Shown: positions 8,142 through 15,923 of the stretch, in pieces
How the letters are laid out: every line of letters begins with the position of its first letter
Position numbering within the stretch: position 1 is the first letter of the stretch
DNA from: Deltaproteobacteria bacterium
Lineage (GTDB): Bacteria > Desulfobacterota > Syntrophia > Syntrophales > UBA5619
Direction of reading: 5' to 3'
Assembly: GCA_026388365.1 (NCBI GenBank)
Contig: JAPLJW010000129.1
Location: forward strand, 1 to 29,482
DNA length: 29,482 nt
The notes under the pieces: model-generated
What the model saw: only the letters and a program-made list of their open reading frames with translations
What the model was told of the DNA's origin: nothing
Database searches by the model: none
Made by a program: the position numbers and the translations under genes

Positions 8142-8184
8142 ATTTCTTCCCAACCGGCGCCATTGATCAAACAGGGGGTACCCG

Positions 8185-8904
8185 ATGACGGCTCCATCCA
8201 GGACAAATCAAGAACTGCTCGAAGAGAATTCCGCCTTGAAGCGGAAAATCAAGGAACTGGAACACTCGGAAGCCGAACGCAAACAGGTGGAGGGACAACT
8301 TCGAGAATCGCTGGAACAATTGCGGCGGGCGGTGGAGACGACCATTCAGGTGCTGGTGATGGCCGTGGAGATGAAAGATCCCTACACGGCGGGACATCAA
8401 CGCCGGATGACGAACCTGGCCAGGATGATGGCCACGGAGATGGGCCTGCCGCCGGAGAAGATCGAAGGGATCCGCATGGCCGGGGTCATCCACGATATCG
8501 GCAAGATCACCCTGCCCACGGAGATTTTGAGCAAACCCACGAACCTGTATGCCATCGAGCTTTCCCTGATCAGAGAACACGTCCGGTTAGGCTATGATAT
8601 TTTAAAAGACTTGAAATCCCCCTGGCCTCTGGCGGAGATTGTCCATCAACACCATGAGCGGATGGACGGCTCCGGCTATCCGCGGGGGCTTAAAGGAGGG
8701 GAAATTCTCATCGAGGCCCGCATTCTTGCCGTGGCCGATGTCGTGGAGGCCATGGCCTCCCACCGGCCTTATCGCCCGGCCTTGGGCCTCTCTGCCGCCC
8801 TGGAAGAGATTGAGAAGAACAGAGGGCTTCTTTACGATAGCCATGCGGTGGATACATGCCTGAGGGGATTCCGGGAGAAGGGTTATCAAATTGAAGCGGC
8901 CTGA
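8185..8904 (+). CDS. HD-GYP domain protein (probable cyclic di-GMP phosphodiesterase)
   Basis: A 239-residue protein. Residues about 7-55 are a charged coiled coil (EENSALKRKIKELEHSEAER). The rest is an HD-GYP domain, which hydrolyses cyclic di-GMP at a di- or tri-iron centre. Seen residues: H71 in YTAGHQRRM, H103-D104-x2-K107 (VIHDIGKI), H132, the pair in HQHHERMDGSGYP (H156, H157, D161, Y165-P166), and D185 in VADVVEAM. All usual metal ligands and the GYP signature are present, so it should be active. There is no receiver or sensor domain, so input probably comes through the coiled coil or a partner. It starts 43 bp after the amino-acid ATPase on the same strand with an AGGGGG site, so it may be co-transcribed. 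Confidence 0.92.
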   Translation: MTAPSRTNQELLEENSALKRKIKELEHSEAERKQVEGQLRESLEQLRRAVETTIQVLVMAVEMKDPYTAGHQRRMTNLARMMATEMGLPPEKIEGIRMAGVIHDIGKITLPTEILSKPTNLYAIELSLIREHVRLGYDILKDLKSPWPLAEIVHQHHERMDGSGYPRGLKGGEILIEARILAVADVVEAMASHRPYRPALGLSAALEEIEKNRGLLYDSHAVDTCLRGFREKGYQIEAA

Positions 8905-9111
8905 TGTCACTCGTAGAATGACCGGCAATGCACCCCTTGTTTTGGTTAGAAAACCTCCATCGACTTCTCCGTCCCCTTTTCTTAAAATGCCCCGGTCGCC
9001 GGCGTCTGCGATTCCGGGTACCCCCGGGGCCGGAACAGCCGGCAAATACCCCGGATCAGCCCGGATCGAGGAAGCCGCCATAAAAATATACTTTGGGGGA
9101 CGCGTGATCTG

Positions 9112-9525
9112 ATGGGAAGGATGCCTCAAGAACGCACAACCCCGGCCGAGGCTTCCCCCAAGGTTTCCACAAAATCCTCGGGATACCTCCTGACCGGGGG
9201 GGGACACCTTTTTTTTACATTCATCCTGCTGCTGGCCGTCTGGTAAGGCAAGGAGGCGCTCGCGGTCCTCGCCAGCCTGATGCTGGCCGCCGCCCTCTTC
9301 TCGCGGGGGTGGAGCCGGCTGTCGCTTGCGGGCATCCACGGCCGGCTTGTGTTGGCCGAGCGGCGTGCCTTTCCCGGCGACGTCCTTTCCGGCCGGGTCC
9401 GCCTCATCAACCGCAAGCCCTTGCCGCTTCCCTGGATCGAGTTGAAGAGGAATGCCGGACCGTTCCCATCCCGGCATTCCGCCTTCAGGGAAAATTCGCG
9501 CTTGCAGTCCGCCATCGAAAACCGT
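9112..9525 (+). pseudogene. N-terminal remnant of a DUF58-family protein
   Basis: From ATG 9112 (or 9121) the frame encodes a short tail and a first hydrophobic helix (HLFFTFILLLAVW), then hits an in-frame TAA at 9244-9246. Read through, it continues with a second helix (ALAVLASLMLAAALF) and SRGWSRLSLAGIHGRLVLAE, then RRAFPGDVLSGRVRLINRKPLPLPWIEL. Two N-terminal helices followed by the R-R-x-F-P-G-D and N-x-K-x-L-P-L-P-W pattern are characteristic of DUF58 proteins, which accompany MoxR ATPases. The remaining roughly 250 residues, including the vWA-like part, are missing. The frame runs on without interruption into the AEC carrier gene at 9526, so a deletion probably fused the stub to the front of that gene. 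The stretch 8905-9111 before it shows nothing recognisable. Confidence 0.75.
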
Positions 9526-10428
9526 ATGCTCGCCGCCATGGCCGAAGCCCTGCAAAATGTCATTGCGATGTTCCTGATCATGGCGGCATCCTATGTCTTC
9601 ATGAAGAAGTCGCCCTATCCGGTGGAGGTGGTCAACAACCTTGTTTTTAACTTCTTTCTGCCCGTCACCGTCTTTCACTCCATCACCGGCCTGCAAAAGA
9701 TCCCCGCCGGAGAGTTGCTGGTCATGGCGGCCGCCGGATTTGCCGCGCCATATGCCATGTTTCTCTTTTCCGCGGGCGTCGCCCGGGTGTTCGGTATCCG
9801 GGATCAGTTCCGAAAGACCTTCATTTTAGGAGCAACTTACGGAAACCATGTCTTTCTGGGATTTCCCGTCTGCTATGCTTTTCTGGGCGAGCGGGGGATG
9901 ATTCTGGCGATGTTCTTCACCATCGGCGGTTACTTCTTCCTTTATGGGGTGGGGACTTACATCATGACCGGCCGTGTGACGCCGGCCGCCGTTTTCAAAA
10001 ACCCCCTGATCCTGGCCATGGGCGCGGGCTGCCTGTGCGTCGCGCTCCATTTCTCCATCCCCTCCGTTCTGTCCCATACCTTCTCCCTCATGAACACGGC
10101 CACCTTCCCCCTTTCGATGATGGTGGTGGGCGGCGGATTGAAATTGCGGTTTTTCACCGATCGGAGAAAGATGTTATTCACCGTGTGCGCCTCGGTGATC
10201 AAGCTGGCCATCGTGCCGCTCGCGGCCTGGGGGGTTGGCCTGGCGGCGGGCCTCCCCCACGATCAGCTTGCGATCTGCGTGCTGCAGTCGGCGATGCCCG
10301 CCGCTGTTCTGGTCACCATTTTTTCGGTGCAGTACGACGCCGATCCCGTCTTCAGCAATGCGATTGTCTCCCTCACGACGCTGGCCTGCATGGGGACGAT
10401 CCCGGTATTGTTCTTCCTGCTGAAGTAG
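9526..10428 (+). CDS. AEC (auxin efflux carrier) family transporter
   Basis: A 300-residue membrane protein of about ten helices in two inverted halves (MEALQ-type start MLAAMAEALQNVIAMF). Conserved features are VNNLVFNFFLPVTVFHSITG in the first half with the mid-helix proline, GATYGNHVFLGFPVCYAFLG, and the C-terminal block ICVLQSAMPAAVLVTIFSVQYDADP. These fit bacterial AEC/MdcF-like carriers for organic acids such as malonate or malate. ATG 9526 or 9538 are plausible starts, giving 300 or 296 residues. The open frame continues upstream through the DUF58 stub, but that part is unrelated. No partner enzyme is adjacent, so the substrate is unknown. It is followed by a GC-rich hairpin. Confidence 0.88.
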   Translation: MLAAMAEALQNVIAMFLIMAASYVFMKKSPYPVEVVNNLVFNFFLPVTVFHSITGLQKIPAGELLVMAAAGFAAPYAMFLFSAGVARVFGIRDQFRKTFILGATYGNHVFLGFPVCYAFLGERGMILAMFFTIGGYFFLYGVGTYIMTGRVTPAAVFKNPLILAMGAGCLCVALHFSIPSVLSHTFSLMNTATFPLSMMVVGGGLKLRFFTDRRKMLFTVCASVIKLAIVPLAAWGVGLAAGLPHDQLAICVLQSAMPAAVLVTIFSVQYDADPVFSNAIVSLTTLACMGTIPVLFFLLK

Positions 10429-10439
10429 GGGGTGGATCC

Positions 10440-10483
10440 GGAGGCACAGGCACCCCTGCCGCCCCGGACGCCTGTGTCCGTCC
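10440..10483. terminator. GC-rich hairpin after the AEC gene
   Basis: GGAGGCACAGGC (10440-10451) pairs imperfectly with GCCTGTGTCCGTCC (10470-10483), 11 bp after the AEC stop. There is no T-run, so termination is uncertain. From here to the end of kdgF at 10633 I see nothing else. Confidence 0.35.
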
Positions 10484-10632
10484 TGCGGATGCAGCCATGA
10501 TACCAGGACGCCCTGAACCTCCCCCTTGGATTGGGATTATGCGGCCGATACCCCTTCTCCGGGGATGGCGAAAGTAGCGGAGTCCGAACGGGCGATCATC
10601 CCGCTTTCTAAAAGTCAATCCCGACTCTGGGG

Positions 10633-10965
10633 TCACAGAAAGTCCCGGCGCAGCGGCGTGAAGGTGTCGATCAGCCGGGCGGTTGGCGTCAGCAGTTGGA
10701 TCCGGTGAGGCAGGTCGGGGGGAACGGCCACCATATCCCCCGGGGCGAGCCGGACCGATTCCTCGCCGATGAAGAACATGACCTCCCCCTCCGCCACGTA
10801 GGTCACCTGCTCATGCGGGTGGGTGTGGGGCGGGTCCGGATTCGCGACCGGGCCGTCCGCAAAATCGAAGGCAACCATCATCAGGTGATCCGTATGGAGG
10901 ATGCGGCGCTTCCGCCCCGGCTTGACCACGACCGGTGTTCCCTCGGAGATTTTGCTTACATTCAT
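10633..10965 (-). CDS. kdgF: KdgF cupin: unsaturated-uronate linearising enzyme
   Basis: A 110-residue single-domain cupin. KdgF catalyses opening of 4,5-unsaturated uronate monomers (from pectin or alginate lyases) to the linear ketone that KduI or a DEH reductase then uses. The metal-binding set is visible as H47-x-H49 (PPHTHPHEQVTYV), Q53 and H87 (PPDLPHRIQ). The C-terminus IDTFTPLRRDFL matches the KdgF-specific ending (D-x-F-x-P-x-R-x-D-F-L), which contributes active-site residues. An AAGGAG site lies 5 bases before the ATG. It is 76 bp downstream of uxaC on the same strand, with a hairpin between, and is probably co-transcribed. Naming is by motif and context; other small cupins exist, but this ending is quite specific. 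Confidence 0.88.
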   Translation of the reverse strand: MNVSKISEGTPVVVKPGRKRRILHTDHLMMVAFDFADGPVANPDPPHTHPHEQVTYVAEGEVMFFIGEESVRLAPGDMVAVPPDLPHRIQLLTPTARLIDTFTPLRRDFL

Positions 10966-10985
10966 GTGCGCTCCTTGTCTGTTTT

Positions 10986-11016
10986 AACCGGTCCACGCCG
11001 CAAGGGCCCGGACCGG
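10986..11016 (-). other. Intercistronic hairpin between uxaC and kdgF
   Basis: AACCGGTCC (10986-10994) faces GGACCGG (11010-11016), a perfect 7-bp GC-rich stem with a 15-base loop. On the minus strand it is followed by TTAAAAC rather than a T-run. It may be an mRNA processing or stabilising element setting uxaC versus kdgF levels. Confidence 0.4.
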
Positions 11017-11041
11017 AGTTGAGGACTTTTTCCAAAAACCG

Positions 11042-12457
11042 TTAGAGTTTGTAGGCCCCCTTCGCCAGACGATACGCCAGATCGACTGCCACCTCGGCCG
11101 CCTCGTCCTCGTCCAGTTGATGCCGGCTGACCAGTTCCGCCAGGAAGGCGCAGTCGATCCGCCGGGCCATGTCGTGCCGGGCCGGGATGGAGAGGAAGGC
11201 TCGCGTGTCGTCGTTGAAACCGACCGTGTTGTAGAAACCGGCCGTCTCCACCACAAGGCGCTTGAAACGCATCATTCCCTCGGGGCTGTCAAAGAACCAC
11301 CAGGGCGGTCCAAGCCGGAGGATCGGGTAATGGCCGGCCAGCGGGGCCAATTCGCGACTGTAGGAGGTCTCGTCCAGCGTGAACAGGACCACCGTCAGGT
11401 TGGGCTCGTTTCCGAAGCGGTCCAGAAGGGGCTTCAGGGCGCGGGTGTAGTCGGTCCGCATGGGGATGTCGGCCCCCTTGTCGCGGCCGAACCGCCGGAA
11501 AAGGTCTTCGTTGTGGTTCCGGAAGGAACCGGGGTGGATCTGGATGACCAGACCGTCATCGAGGCTCATCCGGACCATCTCCGTGAGCATCTGCCCCCGG
11601 AAGCGTTCGGCCTCCTGCGCGTTCATTTCCCCCTTCCGGGCCTTTGCGAAGAGGGTCCGACAGGCGGAGGCGTCGAGGTCGGCCGTCACGGCGCTGGGGT
11701 GGCCGTGGTCGGTGGAGACGCAACCCATCTCCTTGAAGAACCGGCGGCGCGCCGCCAGGGCTTTGAGATACCCTTCCCAGACGGCGGTGTCCTCTCCCGT
11801 AATCTCGCCCAGGCGGGCAACATTTTTCGCAAAACCGGGAAACTCCGGATCGACCGCCGGGTCGGGCCGGAATGTGGGAATCACCTTTCCCTTCCAGCCG
11901 CAGGCGGCGATCTTCCGGTGGTGTTCGAGGGAATCCAGCGGGGAGTCCGTCGTGGCGAGCGCCTCGATGTTGAAGCGGTCATAAAGCGCGCGGGGCCGGA
12001 ATTCCGGTCGGAGAAGCGCCGCCGCGAGCCGGTCGTAGATTTCGTCCGCGTTGGCCGGATCGAGGCGCTGATCGATGCCGAAGAGGAAAAAGAAGACGTG
12101 TTCGAGCCACATCCGGCAGGGGGTTCCCCGGAAGAGGTGATAATGCTCTGCGAAAAGACGCCAGATTTTCCGGGAATCGGTTTCGACCGGGCCTCCGTCC
12201 GCCCGGGGAACGCCGAGCTTTTCCAGCGGGACGCCCCGGCTGTAGAGCATCCGGAAAAGGTAATGGTCCGGGATCAGGAAAAGCGAAGCAGGGTCGGGAA
12301 ACGCTGTATTTTCGGCGTACCAACGCGGATCGGTGTGACCGTGGGGGCTGATGATGGGCAGCTCCTTGACCTCGCCGTACAGACGGCGGGCGATCTGCCG
12401 TTGGGCGGAATCGCTGGGGAAGAGCCGGTCCTCGTCCATGATGATGGTTCGTCCCAT
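11042..12457 (-). CDS. uxaC: Glucuronate (uronate) isomerase
   Basis: A 471-residue amidohydrolase-superfamily enzyme that isomerises D-glucuronate to D-fructuronate and D-galacturonate to D-tagaturonate. Length equals that of typical UxaC (about 470). The N-terminal metal motif is ISPHGHTDPRWYAEN with H39-G-H41. Other family blocks are HYLFRMLYSRGVP, the WRLFAEHYHLFRGTP segment, LATTDSPLDSLEHH, VIQIHPGSFRNHN and the C-terminal GRDKGADIPMRTDY and GFNDDTRAF stretches. An AGGAGG site precedes the ATG, and a good sigma-70 promoter lies about 100 bp upstream. It is the first gene of a unit with kdgF. Products feed UxaE (tagaturonate to fructuronate) encoded at 25304. Confidence 0.96.
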   Translation of the reverse strand: MGRTIIMDEDRLFPSDSAQRQIARRLYGEVKELPIISPHGHTDPRWYAENTAFPDPASLFLIPDHYLFRMLYSRGVPLEKLGVPRADGGPVETDSRKIWRLFAEHYHLFRGTPCRMWLEHVFFFLFGIDQRLDPANADEIYDRLAAALLRPEFRPRALYDRFNIEALATTDSPLDSLEHHRKIAACGWKGKVIPTFRPDPAVDPEFPGFAKNVARLGEITGEDTAVWEGYLKALAARRRFFKEMGCVSTDHGHPSAVTADLDASACRTLFAKARKGEMNAQEAERFRGQMLTEMVRMSLDDGLVIQIHPGSFRNHNEDLFRRFGRDKGADIPMRTDYTRALKPLLDRFGNEPNLTVVLFTLDETSYSRELAPLAGHYPILRLGPPWWFFDSPEGMMRFKRLVVETAGFYNTVGFNDDTRAFLSIPARHDMARRIDCAFLAELVSRHQLDEDEAAEVAVDLAYRLAKGAYKL

Positions 12458-12556
12458 GGCTTATTCCTCCTGTCCTTCATTCATGGGTGGTTGGATATCA
12501 CAAATCGGAGACAAAATGAAGCCCTCCGTTGAAGATCTCCGCAGCAAACCGCGGGA

Positions 12557-12585
12557 ATTAGAGGGGGAACCGTGAAGAAAATCAA
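12557..12585 (-). promoter_or_regulatory. Candidate sigma-70 promoter for uxaC-kdgF
   Basis: Minus strand: TTGATT (12580-12585), 17-base spacer, TCTAAT (12557-12562), the -10 matching 5 of 6. It lies about 100 bases before the uxaC start. I do not see the IclR-type palindrome here. Confidence 0.5.
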
Positions 12586-12596
12586 GCGGCCGCGTC

Positions 12597-12817
12597 TCAG
12601 GGCATGAGCCAGTTCGGCAGCGCCGGGGTCAGCCAGGGGATGTAGGTCGTCTGGAAAAGAACGATCAGCGGTGCCACGACCATGATCATCCCCAGAAAAA
12701 CCAGCAAAATTTTGATCATCAACAAAATGACGAAGGGATTGTCGCTGATCGACAAAAAGAAACGGGTCCCCAGGGTCGGCACGTGACGGTGCCCAGCAGG
12801 ATAACCGATTCAACCAT
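12597..12817 (-). pseudogene. TRAP transporter large subunit (dctM) with most of the gene deleted
   Basis: The start is intact: ATG 12817 followed by VESVILLGTVT, the typical DctM N-terminus, preceded by GGGGGCTTCGGA. About 12 codons later the frame changes and the sequence jumps to a C-terminal DctM segment (12597-12782) reading LSISDNPFVILLMIK then ILLVFLGMIMVVAPLIVLF. This aligns with LSISTNKYVILTLVN and the following helix of the intact DctM at 14549-15844. It then ends after LPNWLMP. Roughly 350 codons, including the pore helices, are missing, so it cannot function. Together with the dctQ and dctP remnants upstream it is a decayed P-Q-M operon. Confidence 0.8.
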
Positions 12818-13315
12818 TCCGAAGCCCCCCTTTTGCCGCATAGAAACGGGCTACTCCGGTGAATGCCCGGACCCCGGCAAAAACGACCATTATCCCCCCG
12901 CGATGGGAAGAACCGGATAGGTGTACCCTACGGCGATCGGCAGGGAAGAGAGGGTCCCGCTCATCGTCCTCTGGACCAGGAAAATGCCCCGTTCACACAA
13001 GACAAGGGCAAACACCCCGATCAGAATATCCGTTGCCGCCCGCAGCCAGATCTGGAGCGTTTCGGGCCGTCGCGATACCACCAGTTCCAGACGCATGTCG
13101 GATTCGGTCCAGACACAGGCGGCGGCCCCCAAAAGACCGATCCACATCATTGCAATGACGGAGATTTCCTCAATCCAGAACGGGCTGGCGTTCAGCACGT
13201 ACCGCGAAAACACCGGCCAGCAGATCAATGCCGACAGGATAATCATGATGACCGCCGTTGAGAAGGTGATGAACCGCTCCAGGCGATCCAGGATATTCAT
13301 TACACGTTCCGGCAC
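12810..13315 (-). pseudogene. TRAP transporter small subunit (dctQ), frameshifted in a G6 run
   Basis: A DctQ-type membrane protein of four helices. It starts at GTG 13315 with a strong GGAGGAAGG site. The frame reads NILDRLERFITFSTAVIMII, then SRYVLNASPFWIEEISVIAM and WIGLLGAA, all typical of DctQ. It stops prematurely at 12890-12892 just after YTYPVLPIAGG. Adding one G within the six-C tract at 12894-12899 (six Gs on the coding strand) restores a natural ending, IMVVFAGVRAFTGVARFYAAKGGLRNG, whose TGA at 12810-12812 overlaps the dctM start as in intact operons. So this is either a homopolymer mutation or a sequencing error. Given that dctM and dctP beside it are deleted, real decay is likely. 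Confidence 0.8.
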
Positions 13316-13396
13316 GACCTTCCTCCTCCCACGGAAAGGTGCGGTTGCGGGTCGACAGGCCCCGCGACCGCAACCGATGGAGTGAATTGGGAAACG

Positions 13397-13885
13397 CTAT
13401 TTTTGCTTGACGATCGCATCAATGAGATCCGCTCCGACGACCGGTTCGAATTGCTTGCAGATCGGTTTGGCCAGGGCCTGAAAATCCGCGATGTTGTTTA
13501 CTTCGTTAAAAACCATCCCCTTCGTCTTGAGCTGTTTGACCGCATCATCGATATACGCGGCCCAGATTTTCCGCTGATAGGGAACGGTTTTTGCCGCTGC
13601 ATCGAGGATCGCTTTCTGGATGTTTTCCGGCGTGGCGTCGAAAACCGACTTGCTCATCACCATGATGTCCGGGATGGAGGTGTGACGGGTGTAGGAGAAA
13701 TATTTGCACACTTCCTGCATGTTGAAGGTCAGCACGGTCGGCTCGTTGTTCTCCCAGCCGTCGATGACCTTCTGCTGTAGGCCGACATAGACATCCGATT
13801 GCCCCATCGGCACCGCGGTGGCGCCGAAGGCACCGAGGCCAGCTTTCAGCCGTAGCGCGACATTCTCCAAAATATACATTGACAT
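13397..13885 (-). pseudogene. TRAP solute-binding protein (dctP), C-terminal half only
   Basis: About 160 codons encode the C-terminal half of a DctP-type periplasmic binding protein: FGATAVPMGQSDVYVGLQQ, then KVIDGWENNEPTV, then a helical end. The family's VDGxENN block is present as IDGWENN. The signal peptide, the N-terminal lobe and the conserved substrate-binding Arg region (normally just before FGATxVP) are missing. The residues upstream of about 13860 look random and run into the promoter of the divergent TRAP operon. Typical DctP is about 325-330 residues, so roughly half is lost. It is oriented as the first gene of the decayed dctP-dctQ-dctM set. Confidence 0.85.
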
Positions 13886-13907
13886 ACCCGGGAGGTTTTG
13901 TTACAGG
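13879..13907 (+). promoter_or_regulatory. Candidate promoter for the intact dctQMP operon
   Basis: TTGACA at 13879-13884, a 17-base spacer and a weak -10 TACAGG (13902-13907). The operator-like palindrome at 13916-13930 begins 8 bases after the -10, the same geometry as at the iclR promoter. Confidence 0.4.
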
Positions 13908-13915
13908 GAAGATCA

Positions 13916-13930
13916 TTTCGTAATGCGGAA
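13916..13930. promoter_or_regulatory. Probable IclR-family operator in front of dctQMP
   Basis: TTTCGTAATGCGGAA matches the core TTCCGTATTACGGAA of the palindrome in front of iclR at 12 of 15 positions, with one mismatch being the central base. It lies about 70 bases upstream of the dctQ start, just downstream of a TTGACA-type promoter, the position expected for repression. Regulation by the IclR protein at 24076-24891 is inference. Confidence 0.55.
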
Positions 13931-14000
13931 CAGACTCTTTCCATCTTCAGATTAGCGATATTCTCCAAGCAACGAATATAACACTCGAGGAGGATTGGGA

Positions 14001-14552
14001 TTGAAAACAGCGCAACCACCGATCGGCAATGTCCCGACCGGAAACGCGTCCGGTTTTGGAAAATCGGTTGAAAAAGTCCTCGACTTTCTGATGAATTTCA
14101 TCGAAACGGCGGGCGCCATTCTGCTGGCCGTCATGACCCTCATCATCATCTGGCAGATCATCGCCCGTTTCCGGATCATCCACATCATCTCCCCCTGGAC
14201 CGAAGAGGTCGCCATGATCCTCCTGGTCTGGTTCGGGCTGACCGGCGCGGCGATCGGCATCCGCAAGCATCTGCATATCGGCGTGGAATTCGTCACCACC
14301 CTCTTCCCCGAGTCGGTTCAGAAAGTCATGATGATCTTCGTTGACATCTTGTTGGCTTGTTTCTCCGTCTTTTTGCTGGTCAAGGGGGGCGAGCTCGCCT
14401 GGGCGCTGAAAGATACCGACACGCCGGCCACCCTGATTTCGCGCGGTCTCGTCATCTATTCCGCGGCACCAGTGGCCGCCTTCCTGATGCTCCTCTATTC
14501 CCTGGAATTGATCGTCAAACAGATTGCCGCTTTGAGAGGTAAGCAGGAATGA
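14001..14552 (+). CDS. dctQ: TRAP transporter small permease subunit
   Basis: A 183-residue DctQ-type subunit with four transmembrane helices, joining DctM in the membrane. Recognisable parts are SVEKVLDFLMNFIETAGAIL-like helix 1, the ARFRIIHIISPWTEEVAMILLVWFGL segment with the conserved W-T-E-E, and GAAIGIRKHLHIGVEF. The start is TTG 14001, because AGGAGG ends 7 bases before it; the earlier in-frame TTG at 13995 is too close to that site. The TGA overlaps the ATG of dctM by 4 bp. It is the first gene in a Q-M-P order, driven by the promoter and operator at 13879-13930. Confidence 0.92.
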   Translation: MKTAQPPIGNVPTGNASGFGKSVEKVLDFLMNFIETAGAILLAVMTLIIIWQIIARFRIIHIISPWTEEVAMILLVWFGLTGAAIGIRKHLHIGVEFVTTLFPESVQKVMMIFVDILLACFSVFLLVKGGELAWALKDTDTPATLISRGLVIYSAAPVAAFLMLLYSLELIVKQIAALRGKQE

Positions 14553-15844
14553 TTCAGGACCCGATTGCCATCACCATCCTGCTCGGTTCTTTCGCCTTGC
14601 TGATCCTGATACGAACGCCCATCGCCTTCGCCCTCGGGTTCTCGTCCATCTTTACGGCCCTCTACAGCGGCATCGACCTGATGATCATTGCCCAGCGGAT
14701 GGTCAACGGGATGGAATCGATCCCCCTGATCGCCATCCCTTTCTTTATCCTCGCCGGCCAGATCATGAGCGAAGGCCGGATCGCCGAACGGCTGGTCAAC
14801 CTGGCCAGCCTCTTCGTCGGACGGATCCGGGGGGGGCTCGCGATGATCAACTGCGTGGACAGCATGTTCTTCGGCGGCATCTCCGGCTCGGCGGTCGCCG
14901 ATGTCTCCTCTCTGGGCTCCGTCATGATCCCGGCCATGGAGCGGAAAGGATATACGAAAAGTTTTGCAATCGCGCTGACCGTCACGACCGCGGTCCAGGC
15001 CGTCCTTATCCCCCCGAGCCATAACATGATCATCTATTCGATGGCCTCGGGAGGGACCTCGATCGGCCGGCTCTTTCTTGCCGGCGCGCTGCCGGGGATC
15101 CTGCTCGGCGTGTCGCTGATGGTCACCAGTTACATCATGGCCGTCAAGTATGATTTCCCCCGCGAAGACTGGCCCGGCTGGAAAAAGGCCGTCACGATCT
15201 TTATCGAGGGCCTGCTCTCGGTGGGCGTCGCCGTCCTGATCATGGGCGGCATCATCTCCGGGATCTTCACCGCCTCCGAATCGGCCGCGGTTGCGGTCGT
15301 CTATGCCTTCATCCTGACCTTCTTCGTCTACCGGGATATCCCGGTCTCCCGGTTCATGAAGATTCTCAAGGCCTCGGTCAATACCGTGGCCATGGTCTTC
15401 CTGCTCATCTCCACTTCCACCGCCTTCGCCTGGATCATGACCTCGATGCAGGTGCCGCAGGCCATCGCCGGCTGGATGCTCTCGATCTCCACCAATAAAT
15501 ATGTAATTCTGACCCTGGTCAATATCTTCCTGCTCTTCGTCGGGATGGTCATGGACATGGCCCCGGCGATCGTGATCTGCACCCCGATCCTGCTCCCGAT
15601 CATGAAAAGCATCGGCGTCGATCCGGTTCACTTCGGCGTGATCCTCATGTTCAACCTGGGAATCGGCCTCTGCACCCCGCCGGTCGGGAACGCCCTCTTT
15701 GTCGGCTGCGCCGTCGGCAAGGCCAAGATCGAGGAGGTCATGCCGTCCCTGATCATCTGTTATATTCCGATGGTCATCATCCTTTTCATCATTACCTTCT
15801 TTCCGGATATTGCAATGTTGCTGCCGAATCTGATTATGAAATAG
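14549..15844 (+). CDS. dctM: TRAP transporter large permease subunit
   Basis: A 431-residue DctM-type membrane protein with about 12 helices, the ion-coupled translocation subunit of a TRAP importer. It opens IAITILLGSFALLILIRTPI, followed by FALGFSS, IPLIAIPFFILAGQIMSEG and the FFGGISGSAVADVSSLGSVM block, which is highly conserved in the family. The end has GIGLCTPPVGNALFVG, another hallmark. Length is standard (about 430). It overlaps dctQ by 4 bp. The binding-protein gene follows after 79 bp. Confidence 0.95.
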   Translation: MIQDPIAITILLGSFALLILIRTPIAFALGFSSIFTALYSGIDLMIIAQRMVNGMESIPLIAIPFFILAGQIMSEGRIAERLVNLASLFVGRIRGGLAMINCVDSMFFGGISGSAVADVSSLGSVMIPAMERKGYTKSFAIALTVTTAVQAVLIPPSHNMIIYSMASGGTSIGRLFLAGALPGILLGVSLMVTSYIMAVKYDFPREDWPGWKKAVTIFIEGLLSVGVAVLIMGGIISGIFTASESAAVAVVYAFILTFFVYRDIPVSRFMKILKASVNTVAMVFLLISTSTAFAWIMTSMQVPQAIAGWMLSISTNKYVILTLVNIFLLFVGMVMDMAPAIVICTPILLPIMKSIGVDPVHFGVILMFNLGIGLCTPPVGNALFVGCAVGKAKIEEVMPSLIICYIPMVIILFIITFFPDIAMLLPNLIMK

Positions 15845-15923
15845 ATCGAAATGGAGGGGATGCCTTCCTGAAACACAGGCTTTGTATAAAGGATTTTAAA
15901 CATTAAAACAGGAGGAAATCGAA

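Noticed and set aside
14495..15631. Minus-strand open frame of about 380 codons opposite dctM
   Set aside because: Asp/His/Arg-rich shadow of a membrane protein gene, as expected when hydrophobic codons are read in reverse.
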